A DNA stretch of 64,000 nucleotides, taken from Ignelater luminosus. Its lineage: Eukaryota > Arthropoda > Insecta > Coleoptera > Elateridae. The translations under genes and the position numbers were made by a program. Location of the stretch: the NCBI GenBank assembly GCA_011009095.1, contig VTPC01090912.1, positions 268,753 through 332,752 on the forward strand. The letters are read 5' to 3'. Below are positions 45,401 to 57,867 of this stretch, one piece after another (positions within the stretch are counted from its first letter, which is position 1; every line of letters begins with the position of its first letter). Under the pieces are notes generated by a model. It saw only the letters and a program-made list of their open reading frames with translations, had not been told where the DNA came from and ran no database searches.

Positions 45401-48400
45401 AATGGCTAACCCGTGACTATTACATTGAAATGCTTTACAATTTTTCACTTAATTGATCCTAGACATGTTTCAAGAAAATTCGACAGTAATAATAAGAGAG
45501 AGGAGTGTGGACATTTCTCAGTAAGTTTGATGACACACAATATAAAGCCACGTCTCGATTGAAATGGCTGAAATGTAAAATAATTTGCGTTCGTGTAAAT
45601 CTGAGTTCAAACTGTTGAAACGATTTGTTTTCGACTTTGACAGTTTTATAAGTTACAACGTTCGTTTAGCGAACCGTGTTATTAAGTTGTAGATGCTTAA
45701 ACATTAATCGAACAATGGATTTTACTGTCGATTCATCTCCTTTCCTGTATTTATGAAATATAGGACGATATGGTAAAGTACATGCTGGAAGAAAAAGAAA
45801 TAAAAATTGCATTTAATAAGTGGATCTTTCTAGAACGCTAGTAGTATTAATCTTGTGACTGTTCGTTTTGTCAGTTACTTTATTAAAAACAAAACTAGAT
45901 ATGGTACATCGTGCTCGAGATCTAGTAGGTACATTTGTTATCGTTATATTTAAATTCTTCTTGTATGGTAAAGCATAAAAATTTGATTAAATGAAAGAAA
46001 AATATTTCTGCTAGGTCAAATTTTTGCTTGAAATGTCTTGGGAATCAACCCAAGTTGTTGTGAGCTTGGATTACCTTCTATTCCCAGATATATATTTCTT
46101 AGTAATCGATTGCGTTTGTCACTTGTGCTAAACCGTAAAAGGGCCTATATTTATTTCGAACTGATTATTCAACTTTAATTTAGTTCTTGAGTTCATTTAC
46201 AGGACAGTGAACTATTTGATGTCTTCTTATCATTTCAGTTTTAGTACTTATATTAAAAATTCTTAAACTACAGCCTATCTAAAGCAGAAGCTTTGAAATG
46301 TCTCACAACAATTAAAGGTATAAAATAAAGGGGTACTGTAGAACGTGACTACATCAGCGTTAGCAATAAACCTTATCGTTTATGGCTGCTGTTGAGGTAA
46401 GTTCCATTGAGAAAATTGCAAGTCCCACTTATCTAGACATCATTAACTCCCTCGCGAAGCAGTTAGAAAGAATCAATAGAGATCATTCTATTTACTGGTA
46501 ACGACAACCATAATTAGTCACAGCATCTCTCTTATCTTAAGGCGAATAGACATTCTTAACTGCATTTTTTAAAAATCTTATCAAAACTCCAATCAAATGA
46601 AAGTAAATCTAGAGAAAGCAGCATTCATCTACTCACCACAGAAGAGACTTTTACAATTATTTCACGATGTCCATTTAAATGACAACGTATGTATGTACCT
46701 GAATGGCAAATCCAATTTTGACAAGTCTTATGAAATCCACCTTATGGTGAATACCTTGAATTAAAAATTCTTGAATCCGTTCAAGACCATTCATTAGTTA
46801 TAAGTCTACGGCATTATAAAATCTTCCAAAAACGAATTTGAAATATGAATTACTGCCTGTTGTAAAACTGATTATAATTTAAGCTGCGAGATTTATGAAG
46901 GTATCAAAATGAATGAAGCTAAAAAATAAGGTTAAAGGATACAAATAGGTAACCGTTTCGAGATAACAATGTAGATTCCATTTGGTATAACACTTTTTAT
47001 AGTTCAGATCAGAACATCATCAAAATGTCACACTCACTCCATACAATCAGACCATCCCAAAAAGCTTGAAATCTGAATCCCTTTAATAGTAAAACCATGA
47101 CTTTAGGCTTCTAAAAGACAAAGAACTGCTAATAAGCAGATCTGTCGGCCCTGAAGAGCTGTAAGGCTTCAACCGTTCTCTAAAGATTTAAAACTAAAAA
47201 AGAATCTTAATGTGGTTGGAATTCTACCTAGAAATTGAGAAATGCAGAAATACTGGGCTAAACTAACTTTCTTACAGTCGATTTTGTATATCATCGGAAA
47301 CAAACAACCTGGACACAGGAGAAATCAAAAGAAGCTTACGGAAGAAGATTATCCTGTCTGCGGGCAGCAAGTATTTCTCACGTTCTTCTTCCACTTTAAA
47401 TTAATGTAATATTATACTCATCTCTTCTTCATTAATATTAAATACTGTTCTCTTATTGCTTCTCCTAGATAGCGATGTTAGTTCTCAGAAAGAAATTTAT
47501 CTACACCTACTGCTAACTGAGATAGCAATTTATTAGTTCAAGTAAAGAAACGAAGAATCTGCGTATATTGCAAAACCCAGGACTAGTGTCAGTGTCCTAA
47601 ATTGGTTTCAAATTTCTCAGAAAATAATAAATAAAAAGTAATTTCATGAGTAGCAAGCGGGAAGGATTTTCAGCACTCGAGATTTCACCAACTGTTGTTT
47701 ATTGTATACACCCTGTAACGTACTGTCTGTGTTTGGATTCTGTAGTACATCAAAGCGTTTGTCTAAACTACTCAAGATATACAGTGACAGCGCCAAACGG
47801 CTTATTTCGTTCTTATATCAATTTTCCAAAATCTACCTCCTTAGGTAAAGAAGAAAAGAAGAGTCTCTGAGCTCCTATGGCGGTTTGCCTTCAAATAACG
47901 AGAATAATACAAGATAACCTTTTTCTCTCTCTTGGTTGTTGTTCTGCAGACTTAAACGAGAATGCTACAAAAAAGACCGAATCTTCGAAATTGTTGTCGC
48001 GTATTCGGTCAAATATTTGGACATTATAGTTTAAGTCGAATTGCAGCAGTTGACAAGATTGAAAAACGGAGCATGGTGTGGTATTGCAGAGTTACATTAA
48101 TTATTGCACTACTGCAAAGCTCAAAAGGAAGCGTGAAGAATGACTGACTTTTATGATTTTATCACATACAAAAGAAGCCAAAGTAGTTGAAACGTATCAG
48201 ATTCACTATGGAATTCTATATATACCTCCAGTTTTTAGCGTCTTTACTTTTAGAAGATCAGAAAAAACAAACAATATCTTCAGTATAAAGGATGAGCTCA
48301 CATCGTACTTTGAACATATTAATTATTTTCATCCTGTGTGTTTCCTACTGATTTGCGTTTGTTATTGCGTTTGCATCAAGCTTCATACACACTTGGAGAG

Positions 48401-49640
48401 CAGAACAGCGAAGCAAACAACACAGCATTTGTAAACTAAACTCGTAAGTTAAAATAGACAACAAAAAAGCGAGCACTAGCAGGTGTGAACTAAATGGTTC
48501 CATTTATTGCAAGTTTATGCTTTAACCATCTACAATGGTTGCAAAACGCTTGCACAACATCCCTTAGTACCGATGTCCGACGGATCGCCTAGACTCGCGG
48601 CGAACAAAGTTGATTTGCCAAAAGGCAGATCTATGAGAAAGACTTTTGGACGAAAATTTAACTAAACTATCTAGTTTTGAAGTTCGAACTGTAAAATATG
48701 CAAACGTGTTTTGTCTTTATGCGGGCCAATTTGATCCTGGAGACCAAGTTTGCTATTCCTAGTCTAGACGTTCGCTGCGCCATTCTGTTCTCCAGTTTGC
48801 ACAAAGTAACATTTACTGCGTAGTAATGAGAATGTAATATGAGATCTTTTACAACGTTCTTTGATACGTAACACTACTAATAAAACCTTACGGGTTTAAA
48901 AATTCTCTGGTCACCTTTCAAAAACTGATGCTGTCGTATTATCATCAAAAGCATACAAAAGTCTTTAGAAAAACTAAATTATATGATCTTCGGGGATGAA
49001 AATAAGAATCTCAAACTTGAGAAATATCTTTTTATAGGTTTGAGTTAAACAGAACTTGGCTGAAGTCTTAAAATATCGAAACTACAGATGCAAACTGGTG
49101 CTGGAACATCCACGTCTGTAAAATTCCTGGTTCAAAATAGGTGATACATGTGTTATCAAACGAAAGCTGATCCTACTCTCTTGTAAATCACGATAATAGA
49201 TACCAAAAGTGTTCAGCTCGAGAAAGAACGATTTGCGTTTTTCAATCACCCTTGTGTGATAATACCCAGTTGTATCTTAAGTAATGCTTTTTAAAAAGCA
49301 GAGATAAAAGTGTGAAAATATCTTTTATAATATAAAAGCAAGCCAACAAGTTGAAACAAGATTTACAGCAAACAGTTGAATAACGTCGAGATGGATAAGT
49401 TTAGACTCTTATAATGCTATAATCAGCTTAGCTGGGAGTAAGAAAGTGTCAAAATATGTAAAACGAGATTTACAGCTTTCAAGTCTAAAATTACTAGGTA
49501 CGCAAGGTTCCCATGGAAATTCTCAAGAAATTTACTTTCAGAATCTGAGTTGAGTAGTTAGAAGTCGCAGATCTAACCGAATGTATGAGTAATTTAGGGA
49601 TTTGTTCAGTGAACCCAGCAAGGCTGTATCCTGAGTCAGG
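42490..49640. other. AT-rich DNA, no gene; one GC-richer patch
   Basis: No host gene or clear transposon. A plus-strand stretch at 46560-46740 vaguely resembles a LINE RT segment but is too weak to call. The patch 45000-45450 is less AT-rich and non-repetitive and holds a small perfect hairpin, CTCCGG-N6-CCGGAG, at 45294-45311. Confidence 0.45.
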
Positions 49641-49659
49641 ACATCACACCTTTATTATG

Positions 49660-52456
49660 AATCTGACATGTAAGTGAAAATTGGAATTAATGCCCAAATA
49701 CCCTTCATAATGGTAACGTCAATTTCCAAAACTGATATACTCCAGGTAGGTAGAGCAAAGTTCTCGGGGGGCAAGACATCGAGAAATCCGTCAAAATGCA
49801 AAAAACTACACGTTGCAACATATAATGTACAATCAACTGCAGGAGAGGATCGTCTGCTCGAACTCGAAAACGCTCTCGGCCGGATTAAATGGGATGTTAT
49901 TGGACCGAGTGAGATCTGCAAAAGAGACGAGGATTTGATAACACTCAGAAATGGAAACATGATGCTCTACAGGGGAAACAGCGATAATAGCAACCACGGC
50001 GTAGCCATAATAATAAATAAGAAATGGATACCTAATATCTGTAAATGCGAATCAATCTCTGAAAGAGTAATATATACCATCATCCACCTAAATAGAAGAT
50101 ATAAAATAAAGATCATTCAAGTTTCTGCTCCAACGACGACGTACAACGATGAGTCCGCAGATTAATTTTATGGCGACATTGAAACAACAATGAAGACCGA
50201 CAAAACGAATTATACTATAATAATTGGTGCCTTCAATGCTAAAATAGGCAGAAATCAAAATGACGAAAATAAGTGTTGGTCGATTTGGGATAGGAGACAG
50301 AAATGACAAGAGGTAACATGCTGATTAACTTTCTTGAAAAGAACACTTATACTGTGTGAACACTTTTAGAAAGGAAAGAAAATAGGCAGTGGACATGGCG
50401 GAGCCCAAATGGGAAAACGAGAAATCAAATTGATTATATGATCTCCAATAATTGCGGAATCATAGAGAACGTAACAGTAATCAATCAGCTAGCAATGAGC
50501 AGCGACCATAGAATGCTGAAGGCCTAAATAAGAATTGATACCAAGCTAGAAATGAAACTCTGTCACCAGAAACCCACCAGTTTTAATATCTGGAAACTAG
50601 GGGACTCCACGACGAGCAGCATTAGTAGGGGAAAGAAGGTGGCAAATGCAGGAGTGTATAAACTTTGATACAGATAAGGACGGCAACCTAAACAAACACA
50701 TAGTACGCAGTATCACCACAGCAGCTCAAAAGAGTCTAGGTAAAAGTAAAAATGAGCAAACAAACAATACTAACTCAAGACACAAAAAAGCTCATAAAGA
50801 AAAAAAACTGCAGAGGGAAGAAATTAATTAAAAGTGACCAATAAGCAGATAAGAAGAAAAATCAGAAAAGCGTTAGAAAATACAACACGGAGATCAAAGA
50901 AACTACAGAGAAGAATACGGAATACAAAGTATTTAGAAAACAAATAGCAGCAGAAATGGGGATATATTTTAAATTACAATAGATGGAAGAACAGTTACTG
51001 AACGAGATGAAATTCTGAAGGTTGTTAAGAATTATTATCAAACGCTTTACAATCCTCAAAAGCCTAGAACCCAACTCCCTGTCGATAGAAGAGCGAAACA
51101 TTTCACAAAGGGCCTGCCAGAAATGAGCAAGTACGAAATAAAGCAAGCAATAAGGCAGATGAAGAACCCATAAAGCACCTGGTGAAGATGAAGTCGTAAT
51201 AGAGCTATTAAAAGACGAGGACAACACATTACTGAAAGCTCTGCAGATTTGATTTAACGGATGCTTAGATCAAGGAATAATTCCGGGAACCTGGAAGAGA
51301 GCGAAGGTTATCATCTTATATAAAAAAGGCGATAAGACAAACTTGATAAACTACCGGTCTACATCATTGTTATCACTTGTACATAAGCTGTTCTTCAATA
51401 GATTAAGCAGCAAACTAGACTCCGCTCAGCCAAATGAACAGGCTGGCTTTCGAAAAAACCACGGAACAATAGAGCATATACATACAGTAAAAGAACTAAT
51501 ACAAAAATCGATGAATATAATCTCCCATTAGCTATAGCGTTCGTGGACTTCGAGAAAGCTTTTGATACCGTGGAACATTGAGCAGTAGTAGACTCGCTGC
51601 AACGATTAAAAATAGACCATAGTTATATCATGCTCTTGGAAGATCTATACAAGAATTGTACTTTTAAAATTGAGCTGCATGCACAAACAGAAGAAATACA
51701 AGCGTTAAGAGGAGTAAGACAAAGGGACAATCTTTCACCGAAGTTATTCACGGCAACCTTGAAAGATGTGTTCAAAACACTATAGAGTGGGAGGACAGAA
51801 GCATTAGAACAGATATGCCGATGATATAGCCGTAATAACAAATACGTTAGCAGAACTTCAGGAGATGCTGAGTGAACTCAATGACGCTTCGAAACGGGTA
51901 GGGTTAAAAATGAATATCTCAAAGACTAAGACAATGACCAACCTAGAAGTACCTCGACCTATTGAATAAGACAACTCCCCGTTATAATAAGTGGACGAAT
52001 ATGTATACCTTGGTCAGCTTCAATCAATAAACAAAGAACACGAGAAAAACGAAATAGACAGAAGAATACAACTAGCATGGGGCGCATTTGGAAAGCTCAA
52101 GAACGTGTTCAAATCTGATCTACCGAAGAGCTTGAAATCAAAGACCTAAAACGAGTGTCTTTTTCCTGTGTTAACATCTTCAATAGACTGAAGGTAGCAC
52201 AAAGAAAAATAAACGTGTGGATTAGTGAAAGGACAAAAGTTACCGATGTAGCAAATACGAGTGTGTAACTTGAAATGGAGATGGGCAGGCCACGTGGCCA
52301 GAGTGGAAAGGAATATGTGGTGCAGACGAATACAAGAAGAGAGACGACATAATGAGGATTGTGAGCGAGGCACGAAAAAACGACAGGTGTGAAAAAATAT
52401 GATAAGGCCTATACCCAGCAGTGGGGTGATTAAGGCTGTAAAAGAAGAAGAAGATG
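49660..52456 (+). mobile_element. RTE-like LINE, near full length but broken
   Basis: A single-ORF non-LTR retrotransposon of about 2.8 kb with endonuclease, RT and C-terminal tail in order on the plus strand. It ends in AAAGAAGAAGAAG near 52440-52453, the short-repeat tail typical of RTE-clade elements in place of poly-A. The 5' limit is set where recognisable sequence starts. No target duplication was assigned. Confidence 0.85.
49674..52440 (+). pseudogene. RTE-like endonuclease-reverse transcriptase, broken
   Basis: The endonuclease reads LHVATYNVQSTAGEDRLLEL, IKWDVIGPSEICKR (normally GLSEVR), GVAIIINKKWIPNI, KIIQVSAPTTTYNDESAD (normally VYAPT), IIIGAFNAKIGR (normally GDFNAK), WRSPNGKTRNQIDYMI and SSDHRMLKA. 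The RT reads NYRSTSLLSLVHKLF, PNEQAGFRKNHGTIEHIHTV, AIAFVDFEKAFDTVEH, GVRQRDNLSPKLFT, YADDIAVITNTLAELQ, GLKMNISKTKTM, VYLGQLQSINKEH. The tail reads WRWAGHVARVERNMWCRRIQ and AYTQQWGD. The catalytic FADD/YADD motif and the endonuclease histidine motif survive. Frameshifts or stops occur at least near 50165, 50300, 50360, 50980, 51170, 51530, 51785 and 52145, so the copy is inactive. The longest intact piece is 163 codons (49674-50165). Confidence 0.85.
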
Positions 52457-55400
52457 CCGTCAAAACACTTTCACGGTTCCTTGTAAATAGGTATCGTGGC
52501 GAAAAGAGTAAAAAACGAGGAATAATTACTTTCCTATAAATTCTATATTCTACAACTTCCAGCTAAAAGGATCTATTAAAAATGATGTAAATTACATGAC
52601 GATTAAATTAATCTTAAACAAAAGATCAATCTTGAATCAGGTATTGATTTTAACATTCTCAGTTTTCATCATGTTTCTTTTGTAAATTGTAATAAAAGCT
52701 TTTTCGCCTCGGCAAGTTTATTCCAATAGAAGCCTAAAGAAAAAGGTTTGATTAAATTCAAATTATGAAAGTACTATATCTTTATATTACCCAAAAGATG
52801 TAATGAACGTTTTTAAAAGCACCACCAAGCGTCGAGTACTCTTTATATGAATATCTACAAAATGTGTATAAATCTACGTGATCATGATCCAAAAAGGTCA
52901 AGTTTCAACAGGCACTTGTATTGAGTTTTTTGGGCTAGTCCGACTTTGCGAGCTATTCAGATTCTTTAAGTAACTCCAAAACTTTTTTTTAAAATAAAAC
53001 ACGCGATACGACAGTCGTTGTTCTCGATTATAACATTGTTTAAAAAGTACAACTTGATGGAAAAGCTCTATCTAGAATCTGACGGATCAGATTTTTAAAA
53101 TAAGTAACTGCACGGTCATTAAGTTTGAAATTTTGATTTGGATCAAACTAGACTTAAAACCGCCTGAATGTATTTGAAACCTATGCCGATGTCGGGGTTT
53201 TTGTACTGTTGTGGGCTTCCGAGCCAATTGAAGCTCTCTGCCAGATAGGCTTCGAACGAATAAGACAATGTTATCGAGAGACGTCTTGTGTTTAAGGAAC
53301 TTGGTTAGATCATTTATTTTAATTTTCCAAGACAATTTAAAATTTGAACCAAGTTGTTAGGGACTTAGTGCATATTTCAGAATTCAATAACTCAATGCTC
53401 AATGCGGAGATATCTTAATATCGCAAACTGTCAAATCGACTATTTTGTTGTATGTCTAATTTAGATTTATTCCTCTTAGGTTGTGTTTAATTTAGATGTA
53501 CCTTTATGTTTGTTTAATGAGGGATAAGTTGCTAATAAATTTACTTTTTACACATATTTGAGTATATACGTTCTCGTTTATTGCTTCCACTCCTAACTCA
53601 TGCCCAAAGCTTCCAACTAGAGCGTGGTTTGGTAAATATATTAGAGTTAATTAGAACAGCCTGAAAGCTCGTTATAAAAAAGAGGACTCTTTCGATGAAT
53701 TCAACTTATAAAGTTGTAACGCATTAGTTATACTTGAATTATAAAAATCGTTTTCTTACTTACTTTTTTGAAAATGTACTATTTCTGAAGATGTGCGTAT
53801 GCCTTTCAGATGATTCTCGGATATATTTCTTCCCTTGCTTCTACGGCCACTGAAAATAATATAAATATATCAAGATCTTTCCAGTAACAAACATATTATA
53901 AAAGAAGAATTACAGGTTTGTTTTTTTACATTTAAAGTTCGATTCAAATTTCTAATTGGTCCTAATAAAACGAACTTTAGCATCGTAAATTTAAAATAAA
54001 ATTTATAGTTCGCCATTAAAATGGTAGAGAGATACAACCCACACTGAATTTAATGTCAATGCGGCCATGAATCCTAAGCAGAATAAAAAATCTTTCTTCC
54101 TATTCTATTAAGTGTGTCATTTCCTATTTCTTCAGGATGTTTACCTTGTTATAAATTCTATACGCGTAAGAATATTGAGTAATCCATCTGCACTGTTATT
54201 TGCCAAACAAATCACTCGATAGGTTTTGATTTTTAAAACCCAACAATTAAATTCCTGTTCAGGTGTTCGAGAAAATAAAACGTGAATAGAATATAAAAGA
54301 GATAAAGTTCATTAATAAGGCGTAAACTTTATTTATATTTAACCATAAATGTATCGTTGCTGCATATGTCTTAGCTAATATCGAGCGTTGTCTAGACATA
54401 CCAAGATGTTAATTGTTATTCTGCTATATATTAACCATTTACTTACTTGTTAATCGTCATAACGTGTTTGCGTGTACCCTTGGTTTATTATTAGATGTGA
54501 TAGTTTAGCGCCATTTGATGGCAATAATAATGGGATTACTACCATCTCCCCGCATTTACATATTACTGTAGGATAACGATACAATAGCATTGTCTCTCGG
54601 TTTCCGAATGTAATTTCCTTCTAAATCAGGAAGGAGTAACATCAAACAACTGACTTTTATTTAAAATATTTCGTTTTTGTTTTCTTTTAACATGGGTTGT
54701 TTTCGACAGTTTCAGGCATAAATAAACAGCTCATTGCTGTTTGACGTACCGTATACGTATTCGTTTCCATATGCGAGCTTCTAGTATAAATAAGGGTGAC
54801 ATTTGATTGATTATGTGTAGAGAAATTTGTTTTTGACGCCTGGATTTTTTTTGGAAGAGTATACGGAACGTTTTTTTTTCTGAAAAGTAATATGTTAGGC
54901 TTTAAGGGGGAGCAAAAAGAAACATGTAAATATCATATGGTAATGTGATGTTAATACTTTTCTCCTTGAGCAATTTCTGTCAAGTACAAAGATGACATTT
55001 TAATATATGTAAAAGCATGAATGTCGAAGTTACCGTCTTATCACTATCAGCTGCGTCTATTATTATTATTATTATTATTATTATTGCTATAGGTTTCTTA
55101 TTATCTGAAATGGGCTTTGAGTTTACTTGCTTAGGCTATTACTGATAACACCGTGCACCAATAAACTGATAAATATTCCTTTAAACTATTTATGTATGTT
55201 GCAGAGATGATGCTGACGCCTAGCATTGTTTTTTTTTTAAATAAAGGACAAGCTTGTTTCATATTTATAAGAGCGTTTATGATAAGATGTTTTATTTATC
55301 TAACACTATGGATTTTGCAGAAATAAATAGGAAGCTTGAAACCGCTTCTGAATACAAAAATATTGAGTGTTCTTGATCAGAAGTTATAAAAAATTTCTTT

Positions 55401-56990
55401 AAATATCGGAAAAAACTGTGGAAGACAGTTTATAGTATCTTTCTAAAAATACTTTTCCAGCAAATTCAAATAAGATTGTCAGAATAACTTAAAAAACTGA
55501 AATAAGATTACACATTTAAAGTGATCAAATTACATTTTACAACCAGTATCTGGTGAAAAAAAAAGAAATGGAGATTGATCTTTTAATGTTAATACAGCTA
55601 AAAATGTGCCTTTCAAGAGTCCTAACTTTAGAACTGCGATTGTTATTTTTATTTGAAAACAACCTTCTTCAAAATGCTTGAAATAACTCGAGACAGAAAT
55701 TCTCACGGAAAAAAGCACAGCAGTAAAGGATGTTTAAGTGATGGTTTTGTTAATTACTGAAAAAAATGTAAACATTTTCGGTCAGTAGATCTAAATTACT
55801 GAATCTTATTTAGTAGTCTCTGCTTATTTATTTACCTCATAATGTAACGATAAGTAAGATAATATTCAAAGTTAGCTACAAGTAGAGTTTCTCAAGACCT
55901 TCAGTAGTTTTGTTATGAAAGATTTTTTAAGTTGTATCAGTTTAAATGTTAGCGTCGAGACAGATCTACCGGGACTCCAAAAAGTGAATTTCATTCTTTA
56001 GTAAGAGATTTCTTAAATTATATAATTTTAATTCTTATGACTACTAAAATTCAGAGAAAAGACATTAAGGCCTAGTGCGTCAATTAATCCAGTTTAACCA
56101 AACACGAAGTAACTTTTTCTTGTCCTGTGTTTACCTTTGCGACAAGCTTTAGAGGGTGATCTCAATATAATAAGAATAGTTTCGTTTTAGTGAACCGATA
56201 ATCTCCGCTGGTGCCCTTTTAACTGTGTTACCTGTCAGTCGTGTTCAACCTAATTAAATATAATTGCATCGAGTAGCACTCATTTGAAGAATTAGTAGAT
56301 ATGCATCTGCTGTACTGCAAAACTCAATGTAACAGCCGAGCAGCATCCTGGCTTTACCAAGATCGTTTTCCTTTGCGTTCATTTTACTTTTCCTACGACT
56401 CTAGTTTACACGAGATTTGTGCTTTGGTCTTAAATTCCTTGGTGCTCATCCACCGATTTTGAAGAAGAAATTTCCAAGAGTTGAAAAATAGCTGTACACG
56501 TCAACCACTTAATTGTTTAGTAAGTGGTACATGAACAAACTTCTTTCATTGGAAAAGTGTTCCAAGTTTTGGGCTAGCTGATTTCCAACCTCGGTTGCAA
56601 TTTGGACAGTTTAACACTTTAACAACCATGTCTAGAGCGATGAGGATCTGTATTCGAGATTTCCCACTCACCACCAACAGATTTTTTCAATAAACACGTT
56701 TTGGCGCCTCTATGTATTTGTATGCTTTCCAGGGCAAACTTCCGCAATTGCTAGAAGACGCGACAAGACATATACGGTTCTAATATATTCCAATCAACAA
56801 GTTCGACAGCATCACGAATACGTTTGGTAGCAGACTGGAAAAAAGGCTCCTATTATTTGATAAGTACGTCCATCCGAGTTGACTAGCCTCCTTTCGTCCT
56901 TTGTTGATCAAAAATTTGGTGTACACTACAGTGAGTGTTCGAGGGAATAATAAACACCTGCGGTAAGGCTGGGAAGAACCCAAGAATTTC
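52457..56990. other. AT-rich DNA, no gene; one candidate regulatory patch
   Basis: No coding or transposon sequence recognised. The stretch 54440-54830 has a non-repetitive, mixed texture with small perfect inverted repeats (AAACAGC-TCATT-GCTGTTT at 54724-54742). Confidence 0.5.
55059..55085 (+). repeat. ATT microsatellite, nine units
   Basis: 27 bp of uninterrupted ATT repeats. Confidence 0.9.
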
Positions 56991-56994
56991 TGAA

Positions 56995-57150
56995 AGAATC
57001 AATTGAAATGAGTGTCAACAGATCGGAGGTCATTATTTTGAACTCCTACTTTTGGAGTTAAGTCCTCTACTGAGTTTAACAATAACGATAATCAAAACAA
57101 TCTTCAAATCCACCGCTCAAAGTTTGTTGCAAAAGTACATAAACACCCTG
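56995..57150 (-). mobile_element. One end of a CAGGGTGTTTATG element, reversed
   Basis: On the minus strand the element starts CAGGGTGTTTATGTACTTTT at 57150, next to TA at 57151-57152, then GCAACAAACTTTGAGCGGTG. The inner limit is arbitrary because the opposite end is missing. Confidence 0.4.
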
Positions 57151-57152
57151 TA

Positions 57153-57865
57153 TATTTGGTTTAAATAAGATCTTTAATCAAGTTATGACATAAGATCAAA
57201 ATTTGCTCTTGAATCATGCTTTGCCAAGAAGAATATATTTTATCAGAGATCTTCTCAAATATATTCAAAAACAGAGATAGTTGTCCCTCTTCTACTTACT
57301 AAACAAATAAAAAACTACGCCAGTTTCACTGCTACAACCGAGGCTTTCCCAAGACACACCAGAGCTATTCATATGAATCCTTTTATGGTATAGTGAATTC
57401 GGCATAATTGGTTGGTAAAGGAGTTCAATGCCTTTGGAAATGCGTCAGCATTAGAGTAGTTTTCAAATCTCGTGACAAGCGAAATGCGCAAAAGGCGGAG
57501 CTTACTGTACAAGAAAAAGAAAATTGTAAAAATCATGCATGTAGGGTCGCCCGGCTAAAATTCGTCTTCTGCTCATCGAAGGTCGCGTGCCATGAGATTT
57601 GGAAACCACTCTAACATCGAATGATGAACCTTTGAAAAGAATGAAAAGGAAAAATTGTTGATTAAGATAAATATTTGAAGTTGCGTAAATTATGAATATT
57701 GGAAGAGAAGTGAAGTAACCTTTTAGTTAGGAATAATGTAATTTAAAAAATAGGAAACAATAATTATTAATAAGAAATTTAAAAGAAAATAGTAACGTAC
57801 AAACCATTTTTAAGATAAAATATACTTAAACCTATTTTAAACAATAAATTAAATTTTAAAAACTC
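57153..57865. other. Spacer, nothing firmly recognised
   Basis: A 68-codon frame at 57408-57614 has no recognisable domain. The last 200 bp before the LINE are extremely AT-rich. Confidence 0.5.
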
Positions 57866-57867
57866 TA

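Noticed and set aside
46560-46900. LINE RT-like fragment around KVNLEKAAFIYSPQKRLLQL
   Set aside because: It resembles the segment after the catalytic motif in Jockey-type RT, but the flanking landmarks are absent and the match is too short to stand alone.
49655-52463. Minus-strand frames over the RTE-like LINE
   Set aside because: Antisense shadows of the LINE.
53340-53660. LTR-like texture with AATAAA and T-rich words
   Set aside because: No second copy, no primer site and no internal domains, so there is no support for an LTR.
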